From assembly GCA_013289695.1 (NCBI GenBank), contig JABCZK010000006.1, positions 62,001-126,000 on the forward strand: DNA of 64,000 nt, written 5' to 3'. This document shows, piece by piece, positions 36,770 to 44,690 of the stretch. Position numbers and translations under genes: made by a program. Source of the stretch: Acidobacteriota bacterium. GTDB lineage: Bacteria; Acidobacteriota; Terriglobia; Acidiferrales; UBA7541. Every line of letters starts with the position of its first letter. The stretch's first letter is position 1. The notes beneath the pieces are model-generated. The model was not told the DNA's origin. It worked only from the letters and a program-made list of their open reading frames with translations, and searched no databases.

Positions 36770-39241
36770 TCATTCTTCGCGCAAAGCCACCAGAGGATTC
36801 ACTCGGGTAGCGCGCTGCGCTGGAATGTAACAAGCGAAAAACGCCACGCATGCCAGCAAAGTCGAGGCCGCGAGAAAAGTGATCGGATCGGAGGGAGCCA
36901 CGTTGAAAAGCATAGACTGGAATAATCGCGTCATGATCGCAGCTCCCGCGAGGCCCGCAGCCAATCCGATCCCTACAATCTGCATGCCTTCCACCAGCGC
37001 CATGCGCAAAATATCCAGCCGCTGCGCGCCCAGCGCCATGCGGATCCCCACCTCGTGCGTCCGCTGACTGAATCCATAGGACATCACGCCGTAAATCCCA
37101 ATCGCTGCGAGCAACAGCGCCACTGCCGCGAAAATTCCCAGCAGCTCCAGCGCAAACCGCCGGTCCGCCACCGATCGCGCGATGATTTGATTCATCGAGC
37201 GGATGCTGTGCACCGGCACATTCAGATCAACGCTTTCCACCACTTTCCGCACCGCTTCGCCCAGATGTTCCGCGTCGCTCCGGCCGCGCAGAAACAGCAC
37301 CGCGTTCACCGGCGCGAATTGTCCCAACGCAACATATATATGCGGCACGCTGGGAGCCTCAAATCCATCGGATTTCACGTCGCCCACCACCCCGACAATC
37401 GTCACGCCCTTGGGCCCTGGCCCAAATGCAAATGTCACCTGTTGCCCGATCGGATCCTGCTCCGGCCAATAACGCCGCGCGAGCGTCTGGTCAATCACCG
37501 CCACCGCCTGGGTAGTACTCGTATCGCTGGCGGTGAAATTGCGTCCGGCCATCAAAGGAACTTCCATGGTGTGAAAATATCGCGTATCAATAATGGCAAT
37601 ATCCGCCACGGGATTGCGCTCGGAATCCGCTGCGCGCCCTTGAATCGCGAACGGCGAATAATTTCTCCCCGAATTCATCGGCAGCGTATCGTTCCCCGCA
37701 ATCGAGGACTGCTCCACGCCCGGCAGCTCCGCCACGCGCCGATAGATTTCCATCAGAAAAGCGGCGCGCTTATCCATGTCTGCGTAAGGGTCTGTTTTCG
37801 GATCGTTAGGTTGCGGAATCCAGATTTGCACTGTCGTCAGATGGCCGGGATTGTATCCCGGACGCACCTCCAGCACCCTCCAGAAACTTCGCAGCAGCAA
37901 CCCCGCCCCCGCCAGCAACACAATTGCAAGCGCTACCTCCGACACGACAAGAATCCGCGCAAGCCGCGTATGCCGCCGGCTCGCACCCGACCCGCGCCCA
38001 CCTTCCCTCAGATTTTCCACCTGATTAGGATTCGCAGCCTGCAGCGCCGGCGCCAACCCAAACAACACGCCCGTAAATATCGAAATCAAAAACGCAAAAA
38101 ACAGCACCCTGCCGCTGACGTCGACCTCATGCAGCCGCGGAATATCCGCGGGAGCCAAACTAATAATCGCACTCTTCAAAAACAAAACCGTAAGCAGCGC
38201 GACCGCGCCCGAAATCACCGCCAAAAGCGTGCTCTCGGTCAAAAGCTGCCGCCCCAGCCGCGCTCGACTCGCTCCCATAGCCAACCGAATCGCAATCTCG
38301 CGCCGCCGCCCCGAAGACCGCGCCAGCAGCAGGTTGGCAATGTTCACGCACGCGATGAACAACACAAATCCCACCGCGCCAAAAAGAATAAACAGTTCCG
38401 TCCGCTGCGGCCCCACCAGGTCTTCTTTCACCGAAACCAGCCGCAGCGTCCACCGCGCCGCCGCCGGATACGCGGCGGGATACTGCCGCGCGAGTTGCGC
38501 CACATAAGCATCGAGCTGCGATTGCGCCTGCGCCACCGTCAGCCCAGGCTTCAAACGCGCAATCGCGCCCGGAACAAATCTCAGCGTCCGGTCCGGCGGC
38601 ACAGGAAACGGAGCGCCGTTGAATCCCGTCGCGCTCCACACCTCCACGTCCGTATCGAGAGTCCGCCCCGGATGGCGAAACCCCGGCGGCATCACGCCCA
38701 CAATCGTGTACAGGTCACGATCGAGCGACATTTTTCGCCCGATGACGTTCGGGTCCGACCCATAGTTCCGTCGCCAAAATCCGTCGCTGATTACCACCGG
38801 CACCGAAAATCCCGGCGCCGTATCTTGCCGCGTGTAAACGCGCCCCAGTTCCGGTTTCGCTCCCAGCAACTCAAAATAATCCGGGCTGGTCACCAGGCTC
38901 TCCGCACGCACCGTCCGCTCTCCGCCGCCCACCGCCGAGTTGCTCGGCGCCACCGCGGAAATTTCCTGAAACACACCGGAGCGCTCTTCCAAATCCCAAA
39001 GCTCCGGCGCGGACATCCCCACATCCTGCGAGTTCGGCCCATTCAGGTCGTCGAAGATCCGTACCAGCTGTTCCGGATGCGGGTAGGGCAACGGACGCAG
39101 CAGCACTCCGTACACCACGCTGAAAATCGCGACGTTCGCGCCAATTCCCAGCGCCAAAGTCAGCACCGCCACAATCGTAAACCCAGGGCTCTTGAGCAAA
39201 GTGCGCAGCGCATAGCGCACGTCCTGCATGAATGTCGACAC
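36770..39241 (-). CDS. ADOP-family ABC transporter permease, copy 3
   Basis: 823 residues, starting [20 protein letters not shown] directly with TM1, without the prefix domain. Duplicated MacB/FtsX organisation with [20 protein letters not shown] in the first core, [19 protein letters not shown] in the second, and the ending [12 protein letters not shown]. No PadR gene or TTCTA/TAGAA site precedes it, matching copy 1. No ATPase partner. The 228-base gap upstream (39242-39469) holds no gene. Confidence 0.88.
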   Translation of the reverse strand: MSTFMQDVRYALRTLLKSPGFTIVAVLTLALGIGANVAIFSVVYGVLLRPLPYPHPEQLVRIFDDLNGPNSQDVGMSAPELWDLEERSGVFQEISAVAPSNSAVGGGERTVRAESLVTSPDYFELLGAKPELGRVYTRQDTAPGFSVPVVISDGFWRRNYGSDPNVIGRKMSLDRDLYTIVGVMPPGFRHPGRTLDTDVEVWSATGFNGAPFPVPPDRTLRFVPGAIARLKPGLTVAQAQSQLDAYVAQLARQYPAAYPAAARWTLRLVSVKEDLVGPQRTELFILFGAVGFVLFIACVNIANLLLARSSGRRREIAIRLAMGASRARLGRQLLTESTLLAVISGAVALLTVLFLKSAIISLAPADIPRLHEVDVSGRVLFFAFLISIFTGVLFGLAPALQAANPNQVENLREGGRGSGASRRHTRLARILVVSEVALAIVLLAGAGLLLRSFWRVLEVRPGYNPGHLTTVQIWIPQPNDPKTDPYADMDKRAAFLMEIYRRVAELPGVEQSSIAGNDTLPMNSGRNYSPFAIQGRAADSERNPVADIAIIDTRYFHTMEVPLMAGRNFTASDTSTTQAVAVIDQTLARRYWPEQDPIGQQVTFAFGPGPKGVTIVGVVGDVKSDGFEAPSVPHIYVALGQFAPVNAVLFLRGRSDAEHLGEAVRKVVESVDLNVPVHSIRSMNQIIARSVADRRFALELLGIFAAVALLLAAIGIYGVMSYGFSQRTHEVGIRMALGAQRLDILRMALVEGMQIVGIGLAAGLAGAAIMTRLFQSMLFNVAPSDPITFLAASTLLACVAFFACYIPAQRATRVNPLVALREE

Positions 39242-39469
39242 GGCGCCCTCCTTGGTACACCCTTTACCCGGCAGAAGCGGTTATTCCTGTTGCTGTATGG
39301 ACGAAGAGGGCCGTGCGATTGTTAGCAGAAAGACGACAACAGAAGAAAACTCAGTGAAGAATCGGCCGAAGAATCGAAATCGCCGTACTCGCAGCGGCCA
39401 CGCGGTGTCCGTTCTGTCGCGTAACCGGACATTTACTGCAAAATTTCGCGGCTCCGCACACCGCTGCTA

Positions 39470-42160
39470 CTAGTCGTATCTCAGCGCCTGCGTCGGCGCA
39501 ATCCTGCACGCACGTCGCGCCGGCACGTACGCCGCCAGCATCGCCACCAGAAATAGCGATGGCACGACGATCAAATACGCCACCACGTCCACTCCGCCGG
39601 AATTGAACAGCATCGAATTCATCAGCTGCTCTAGCGCAAAACCCATTACCAGTCCCAGCCCCGTTCCAATGCCCACCAGCACCACGCCTTTACCCATCAC
39701 CAATCGCAGCACGTCCGAACTCACTGCGCCCAGCGCCATGCGTATTCCAATCTCGTGCGTTCTGCGGCTTACGTTGTACGCCACCAACCCGTACAAACCG
39801 GCGATAGCCAGAAACAGGCCCACCGCGCCCATCGTACCCACCAGATCAATCGCTATTTGTGGCCCGCGCACCGCCTGGTTCAGGTAGAACTCCTCGTAGG
39901 CCTGCGTGTGCAGCAGCGGCAGGTTCGGATCGAGGCTGCGCACCGCGTCCTTCACCGGTTGCAGCAATTGCAACGGATCCCCACTCGAGCGCAACATCAA
40001 AACCATGCGCGCCACAGGACGCTGCGCCAGCGGCAGGTATATAAAATCCATTGGGTCAGACATCGTTTGATACTTGATGGTCTCTGCCACGCCGACGATT
40101 TCCACCGGCACACCGGCGCTGTTATCGAGGTGGATGTGTTTGCCCACGGCGTCCCCATCCGGCCAATAGTGCTTCGCAAAGTGCGCGTTCACAATGGCTA
40201 CGCGCGGCGCATCGGCGGTATCCGTCGTCAAAAATGCGCGGCCACGTAAGATCGGAATTCCCGTCGTCGCGAAATATCCTTCGTCAATCGTATCCATCGT
40301 CGAAGCAAAATTCGCGCGGTCCGGCGGCATCGTGAAACCGTCCGGCACAAAGGTCAAGCCATCGAAGTCATCCGTTCCGAGTGGAATGTTCTGCGTCAGG
40401 GCCTCGCTCTGCACTCCGGGAGTTTCCCGCATACGCTCGGCCAGCAGTTTGTAGAACTGCTGCGTCTGCGTTGCGTTGTACTGAATCAGGCGCGGATCGA
40501 AACTCGTAATCAGCAGATGATCTTTCGTGAAACCGGTACCCACCATCAAGTCGTGCTGGAATCCGCGGGCCATCAGGAACGAAGCGGTCAGCAGCATCAG
40601 CGACATCGCAACCTGCGCCACCACCAGCATATTGCGGCCCCACAGGCGCTTGCGTCCCGGCACCTCCACGTCAGCCGACTTCAGCGCATTCACCAAATCC
40701 ACGCGGGTGCTCTGCAGCGCTGGAGCCAGGCCGCAAAGAAACGCACTCAAAACCGACAGTCCCACGCATAACAGCAGCACGCGCTTGTCCATTTGGAACG
40801 GCACCGCCACCGGCAACTCCGTCGCAAAAATGATTGTGTCTTTCGAATGGAACCACTCGATCACGCCGTAGCCGATGGCGATCCCCGCAAGCCCTCCCAG
40901 CGTCGCAAGCATCAGGCTTTCCGTCAGCAGCAGCCGGATCAATCGTAAACGTCCCGCGCCCAGCGCCAGGCGTACCGCGATTTCGCGCGCTCTTTCCCGC
41001 GCACGGCTCAGCAGCAGTCCCGCCACGTTGGTGCAAGCCACCAGCAGCACCGCCAGCGCCAGGATCACGAAAACCACGCCGAATTTCCAATTCTGGTCTT
41101 CGATCGTCCGCGTTTGAAATTGTGTGTAAACCGCCGCGCCGCGGCTGCGGGTGACGTTCGCATAATCCCGCTCGAATCCTTTCGCCAGCACCGCCAGCTC
41201 GTTGCGCGCTTCCGACAAGCTCGTCCCCGCTTTCAACCGCGCCTTCACGTTCAACTCGCGATCGTCGCGGTCCTCGAAAAAATTCTTCCCGATGTCGGTC
41301 GAAAATAACCGCGCCATCGCCAGCGGCATGTACAAATCGGGATGCCCGAACACCAGCAACCCCGGGAACTCGTCGGGAGCCACGCCAATCACCGTGAACG
41401 ACGTCCCATTCAGTCGTATGGTCTTGCCCACCACGCCAGGGTCGCTCGCGAATTCGTGACGCCAGAAATCCGGTCCCAGTACCACCACTGCATCGCGGCC
41501 CGGCACTTGATCCTCATCCGGACGAAACCCGCGCCCCAGCCGCGGCTCCACTCCCAGCACCCGGAAAAAATTTCCGGAAACCATCATTCCGCCCTTCACG
41601 CGCGGCGTGGCTGTTGGTTCAGTGCTGAAGCCCACGGCCTGCATGTCCGCGTAGGCGATCACGCCGTCGTAACTCTTGGTGTTGTCGCGAATGTCCAAAT
41701 ATTCGCGGTAGGAAAAATCCTCGATCTTACTATCGTGCGTCGTGCCCGCCAGCGAGACTACATTGCTCGGATGCGGCACCGGATACGGCCGGAAAATCAG
41801 CGCATCCACCATGCTGAATGTCGCAGACGTCATCCCGATCCCCAGCGCCAGCGTGATCACGACGAACGCCGTCAGTCCCGCCGTGCGCCGCAAGCTCCGT
41901 ATCGCGAAGCGAAAGTCCTGTAGCAGCGAATCCAGGAACGCGCCCGTGCGTGAATCGCGCACCTGCTCCTTTACCTGCTCCACTCCGCCCAGTTCGATCC
42001 GCGCCGCGCGCCGCGCTTCCGGCGCCGCCATCCCCGCGCGCATCCTTTCCTCAATCAGCATTTCCAGGTGGGAATGAACTTCCCGGTCCAGGTCGGCATC
42101 CACACGGCGGACAAAAAACAAATTGCGCAGAAAACTTCGTGCTTTCACGAGTAGCGGCAT
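39470..42160 (-). CDS. ADOP-family ABC transporter permease, copy 4 (PadR-linked)
   Basis: 896 residues with an N-terminal prefix domain (ADLDREVHSHLEMLIEERM, AAPEARRAARIELGG) like copy 2, TM1 around 90-112, the first FtsX core with [20 protein letters not shown], the second with [19 protein letters not shown], and the ending CRIAPTQALRYD. It starts 13 bases after the PadR copy 2 stop, so the pair is an operon. Substrate unknown. Confidence 0.88.
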   Translation of the reverse strand: MPLLVKARSFLRNLFFVRRVDADLDREVHSHLEMLIEERMRAGMAAPEARRAARIELGGVEQVKEQVRDSRTGAFLDSLLQDFRFAIRSLRRTAGLTAFVVITLALGIGMTSATFSMVDALIFRPYPVPHPSNVVSLAGTTHDSKIEDFSYREYLDIRDNTKSYDGVIAYADMQAVGFSTEPTATPRVKGGMMVSGNFFRVLGVEPRLGRGFRPDEDQVPGRDAVVVLGPDFWRHEFASDPGVVGKTIRLNGTSFTVIGVAPDEFPGLLVFGHPDLYMPLAMARLFSTDIGKNFFEDRDDRELNVKARLKAGTSLSEARNELAVLAKGFERDYANVTRSRGAAVYTQFQTRTIEDQNWKFGVVFVILALAVLLVACTNVAGLLLSRARERAREIAVRLALGAGRLRLIRLLLTESLMLATLGGLAGIAIGYGVIEWFHSKDTIIFATELPVAVPFQMDKRVLLLCVGLSVLSAFLCGLAPALQSTRVDLVNALKSADVEVPGRKRLWGRNMLVVAQVAMSLMLLTASFLMARGFQHDLMVGTGFTKDHLLITSFDPRLIQYNATQTQQFYKLLAERMRETPGVQSEALTQNIPLGTDDFDGLTFVPDGFTMPPDRANFASTMDTIDEGYFATTGIPILRGRAFLTTDTADAPRVAIVNAHFAKHYWPDGDAVGKHIHLDNSAGVPVEIVGVAETIKYQTMSDPMDFIYLPLAQRPVARMVLMLRSSGDPLQLLQPVKDAVRSLDPNLPLLHTQAYEEFYLNQAVRGPQIAIDLVGTMGAVGLFLAIAGLYGLVAYNVSRRTHEIGIRMALGAVSSDVLRLVMGKGVVLVGIGTGLGLVMGFALEQLMNSMLFNSGGVDVVAYLIVVPSLFLVAMLAAYVPARRACRIAPTQALRYD

Positions 42161-42173
42161 GTGCGTTACCTCT

Positions 42174-42506
42174 CTACGACGCTTCCAACGCCTGGCCGAT
42201 CGCCAAGGAAATGCGGCTCCAGCGCTTGGTCTCGGCTTCCAGCTGCTTCAATCCCGGCTTTGACAACCGGTAGTATTTCGCGCGGCGGTTGTTCTCCGAC
42301 TCTCCCCAAAATGCCGTAATCCATCCTTCTTCTTCCATGCGGTGCAGGGCAGGGAACAGCGACCCGGGCTTTACCACAAAAGTGCCGCCGGTAATCTGCT
42401 CGACCCTGCGCGAGATTCCCAGTCCATGCATCTCGCCGGCGCGCAGCGATTTCAAGATCAGCAGGTCCAAAGTCCCTTGCAAAAGGCTCGTCTGTTCAGG
42501 GCTCAA
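42174..42506 (-). CDS. PadR-family transcriptional regulator (ADOP-linked type), copy 2
   Basis: 110 residues beginning at TTG 42506 with AGGAG 7 bases upstream: [20 protein letters not shown], then GSLFPALHRMEEEGWI and [20 protein letters not shown]. It is parallel in sequence to PadR copy 1, so the two are paralogues. A promoter with a TTCTA/TAGAA repeat lies immediately upstream. Likely represses its own operon with ADOP copy 4. Confidence 0.9.
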   Translation of the reverse strand: MSPEQTSLLQGTLDLLILKSLRAGEMHGLGISRRVEQITGGTFVVKPGSLFPALHRMEEEGWITAFWGESENNRRAKYYRLSKPGLKQLEAETKRWSRISLAIGQALEAS

Positions 42507-42525
42507 TCGAAGTCTCCTATCGGCG

Positions 42526-42563
42526 TTCTATATGAATACTAGCACCGTCCTATAGAATGTCAA
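42526..42563 (-). promoter_or_regulatory. PadR copy 2 promoter and palindromic operator
   Basis: On the minus strand: -35 TTGACA (42563-42558), 16-base spacer, -10 TAGTAT (42541-42536), then about 30 bases to the TTG start. Inverted arms TTCTATA (42526-42532) and TATAGAA (42551-42557) bracket the -10. The run TAGAATGTCAA is identical to that of the PadR copy 1 promoter. Confidence 0.65.
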
Positions 42564-42882
42564 TAGGAAAGAATCGCTCGCCACCGCAAACGCACCTCGT
42601 TCCATCCAATGTCCCTGGCCTAATCTATCTGGGAGTGCGACGGCTTGCCTCGCGTGCATTACTGCCACAATCGCTTGTAACAAAAACGCAGGCGACGATA
42701 CTCGCTCGGGAAGATGTTCAATCCCTGGCGACAGCGAATTTAGCTGCGGCGCTACTCGCTGCGCATTCCCTGTACATCGTCACGATCGTTCTTTTTCAAC
42801 TGCCATGTTTGCCACGCCACTACGGCTGGGCTGGAGAGCGTCAGCCAGCACAGCAACTGAAGGAGAGCGTCACAGCTGGAGG
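42564..42882. other. intergenic region with a degenerate GGGAGTGCG repeat
   Basis: GGGAGTGCGACGGCTTGCC near 42630 is a damaged copy of the palindromic GGGAGTGCGGCGGCTTGCC found near 54374. No gene was recognised. Confidence 0.3.
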
Positions 42883-43160
42883 ATGTACCGTACCCAGGCC
42901 GCGCTGATAATCGCGAGTTGCGCGACGCGATTGGAATTTGTTTTCTTCTTTTCCTGGCTCCACAATGGCGGAAGCCCGCACGGAAGGATGCCGTCTTCTG
43001 GCGTTTGGAAGATTTTTGGCCCCATTGCTACAGGAACGCTCGTCGCGAGCGTTTTGTGGGGCGCTTTTGGAAAGGGTAAGCCGAGGTTGCCGATTCTCAG
43101 TTGGGGGAGGCCCTTGCTTTTGTTGTCTACGTTATCTTGATGCTACAAATGGATGGAAGC
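42883..43160 (+). pseudogene. frameshifted small membrane protein remnant
   Basis: From ATG 42883 the frame reads about 73 residues with a first hydrophobic part, then SPHGRMPSSGVWKIFGP and TLVASVLWGAFGKGKPRL. Adding one base in the G-run at 43102-43107 shifts into ALAFVVYVILMLQMD, a second hydrophobic helix. The joined product resembles small membrane proteins I recall from Acidobacteria, with a GGSPHG motif. After the shift the frame runs without a stop towards the LacI gene, so the end is unclear. A decayed gene or a base error are both possible. Confidence 0.35.
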
Positions 43161-43271
43161 GGGCTCTCGCTTAGTCTCACCAGTGTGCCGGTGCCCGGTT
43201 ACTGGCGTTTCCGAAGACGTGACCCGCTCCTGCCTCGTACCGCTAGCCTCCTCGCACCGGCTGTGATAAAG

Positions 43272-44399
43272 ATGTTCACTCCACGTGCGCCATCATCCGC
43301 CACAATCTCGGAGCCATTCTTGACTCGTCGAAAACCTAAAAGCACCGCCGTCACTCTGCGCGACGTAGCGCTGGAAAGCGGCGTCTCTCCCGCCACCGTT
43401 TCCATCGTCCTAAATAACGCACCTCTCTCCCGCTACATTCCGCCCACTACCAAAGACCGCATCGAGCGCGCCGCAAAAAAACTCGCCTATCGCCCGAAAG
43501 TTGTCTCGCGTTTCCTAAGCGCCAAACGCAATCGCACCGTCGGCGTCATGGTCTTCGATATCACCGACCCGTATTGCACCTTAATCCTCCGTGGCATCGA
43601 AAACGCGCTGTACCAGGCCTCCTACCTGCCCATCCTTACCGACGTGCACAATCAGCGCGGGCGTTTCGAACGTTATCTCGAAATGCTGCTCGCGCGTCCC
43701 GTCGAAGCGCTGATCGTCGTGGCCAACTGGCTCTTCGTGGATATCGACCTGCTCGCCGACGTGGAAAAACGCAACATCCCCGCCGTAATGATCGGCCGCG
43801 AACTCCGCTCCGGCGCCGTCAGCTCAGTAATGGTGGACAACGAAGCCGGCGCGCATCTCGCCATGGAACATCTCCATTCACTCGGTCATCGCAAGATCGC
43901 TTTCATCCGCGGTCCGAAAATGTTAGGCGACAGTTCTCCGCGCTGGCGCGGCGTGCGTGCCTTCGCGCGCTCCGTGAATCTGGAAATCGATCCCGCGCTC
44001 ATCCTCGATCTGCCCGACTCCTTCGACCCCAATTCCGGTTACGAAGGCGGCCTGAAGCTCACCGAAGAATTTCTGAAGCACAAAAAGCGCTTCACCGCCG
44101 TTATGGCCTTCGACGACATGACCGCTTTCGGTGTCATCCGCTGCCTGGCTCGCGCCGGAATGAAAGTTCCCGAAGATTGCTCCGTCATCGGCTTCGACGA
44201 CGTGATCCCCGCCAGCCTTTCCGTTCCGTCGCTCACCACCGTCCGCCAGCCCATGGAAGCGCTCGGCAATGCCGCCGTGGGCATCGTATTAGACGCGATC
44301 AATGCAGCTATCGAGGAGCGCGAATCGACAGCCGTGCACCGGCTGCTCGCTCCCGAGCTCGTAGTGCGCGAATCCACCCGCGCCGTCGCCTGGGCCTAG
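43272..44399 (+). CDS. LacI-family transcriptional regulator
   Basis: About 375 residues from the ATG at 43272. The helix-turn-helix is at 27-50 (VTLRDVALESGVSPATVS, then VLNN), followed by the hinge helix and a periplasmic-binding-protein-like sensor domain from GVMVFDITDPY to the C-terminus, with AVMAFDDMTAFG typical of sugar sensing. It lies directly upstream of the glucosaminidase gene on the same strand. An inverted repeat at 44439-44460 beside a strong promoter is a candidate operator, so it probably controls the glucosaminidase/SIS genes in response to an amino sugar. Confidence 0.88.
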   Translation: MFTPRAPSSATISEPFLTRRKPKSTAVTLRDVALESGVSPATVSIVLNNAPLSRYIPPTTKDRIERAAKKLAYRPKVVSRFLSAKRNRTVGVMVFDITDPYCTLILRGIENALYQASYLPILTDVHNQRGRFERYLEMLLARPVEALIVVANWLFVDIDLLADVEKRNIPAVMIGRELRSGAVSSVMVDNEAGAHLAMEHLHSLGHRKIAFIRGPKMLGDSSPRWRGVRAFARSVNLEIDPALILDLPDSFDPNSGYEGGLKLTEEFLKHKKRFTAVMAFDDMTAFGVIRCLARAGMKVPEDCSVIGFDDVIPASLSVPSLTTVRQPMEALGNAAVGIVLDAINAAIEERESTAVHRLLAPELVVRESTRAVAWA

Positions 44400-44438
44400 A
44401 ATTGTGCTGCGCGCCGTTTCGTTGGCGCGAAAATTTGC

Positions 44439-44488
44439 AGCGCAACGCGGGTTTTGCGCTTGACTTGCGAGCGACGCGCGCATAATAC
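44439..44488 (+). promoter_or_regulatory. promoter of the glucosaminidase gene with adjacent inverted repeat
   Basis: -35 TTGACT (44460-44465), 17-base spacer, -10 TAATAC (44483-44488): a near-consensus vegetative promoter. AGCGCAA (44439-44445) and TTGCGCT (44454-44460) form a perfect 7-base inverted repeat abutting the -35, a plausible LacI-type operator. Confidence 0.6.
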
Positions 44489-44525
44489 TCGCTTTAATAA
44501 ATTTTAATGAATCTGAAAGTTTTGA

Positions 44526-44643
44526 CTCTGTAGCGGCCAGTTTCAGCTGGGCGCCTTTGACGTCGCCGTTGGTTTTGACATTGCGCGAGAATCTTTGTAG
44601 GTGGCGGCCTTTGCCCCTGAAGCACAGGTTTTGCAGCTGTCGG
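44526..44643. repeat. dispersed repeat modules in the glucosaminidase leader
   Basis: Two modules: TGTAGCGGCCAGTTTCAGCT (44529 onward), closely matched near 48690, and CTTTGTAGGTGGCGGCC (44593 onward), related to those at 32716 and 54510. They lie inside the predicted 5' untranslated region of the glucosaminidase mRNA. Confidence 0.55.
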
Positions 44644-44690
44644 ACAGAATCCTTCACTGCCCAATGACGATCCCGGGAGGTCAAGACGCC

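Noticed and set aside
37055..39325. 756-codon plus-strand open frame
   Set aside because: Antisense to ADOP copy 3; extremely rich in Arg, His and Gln, as expected for the complement of a GC-rich gene, with no motif.
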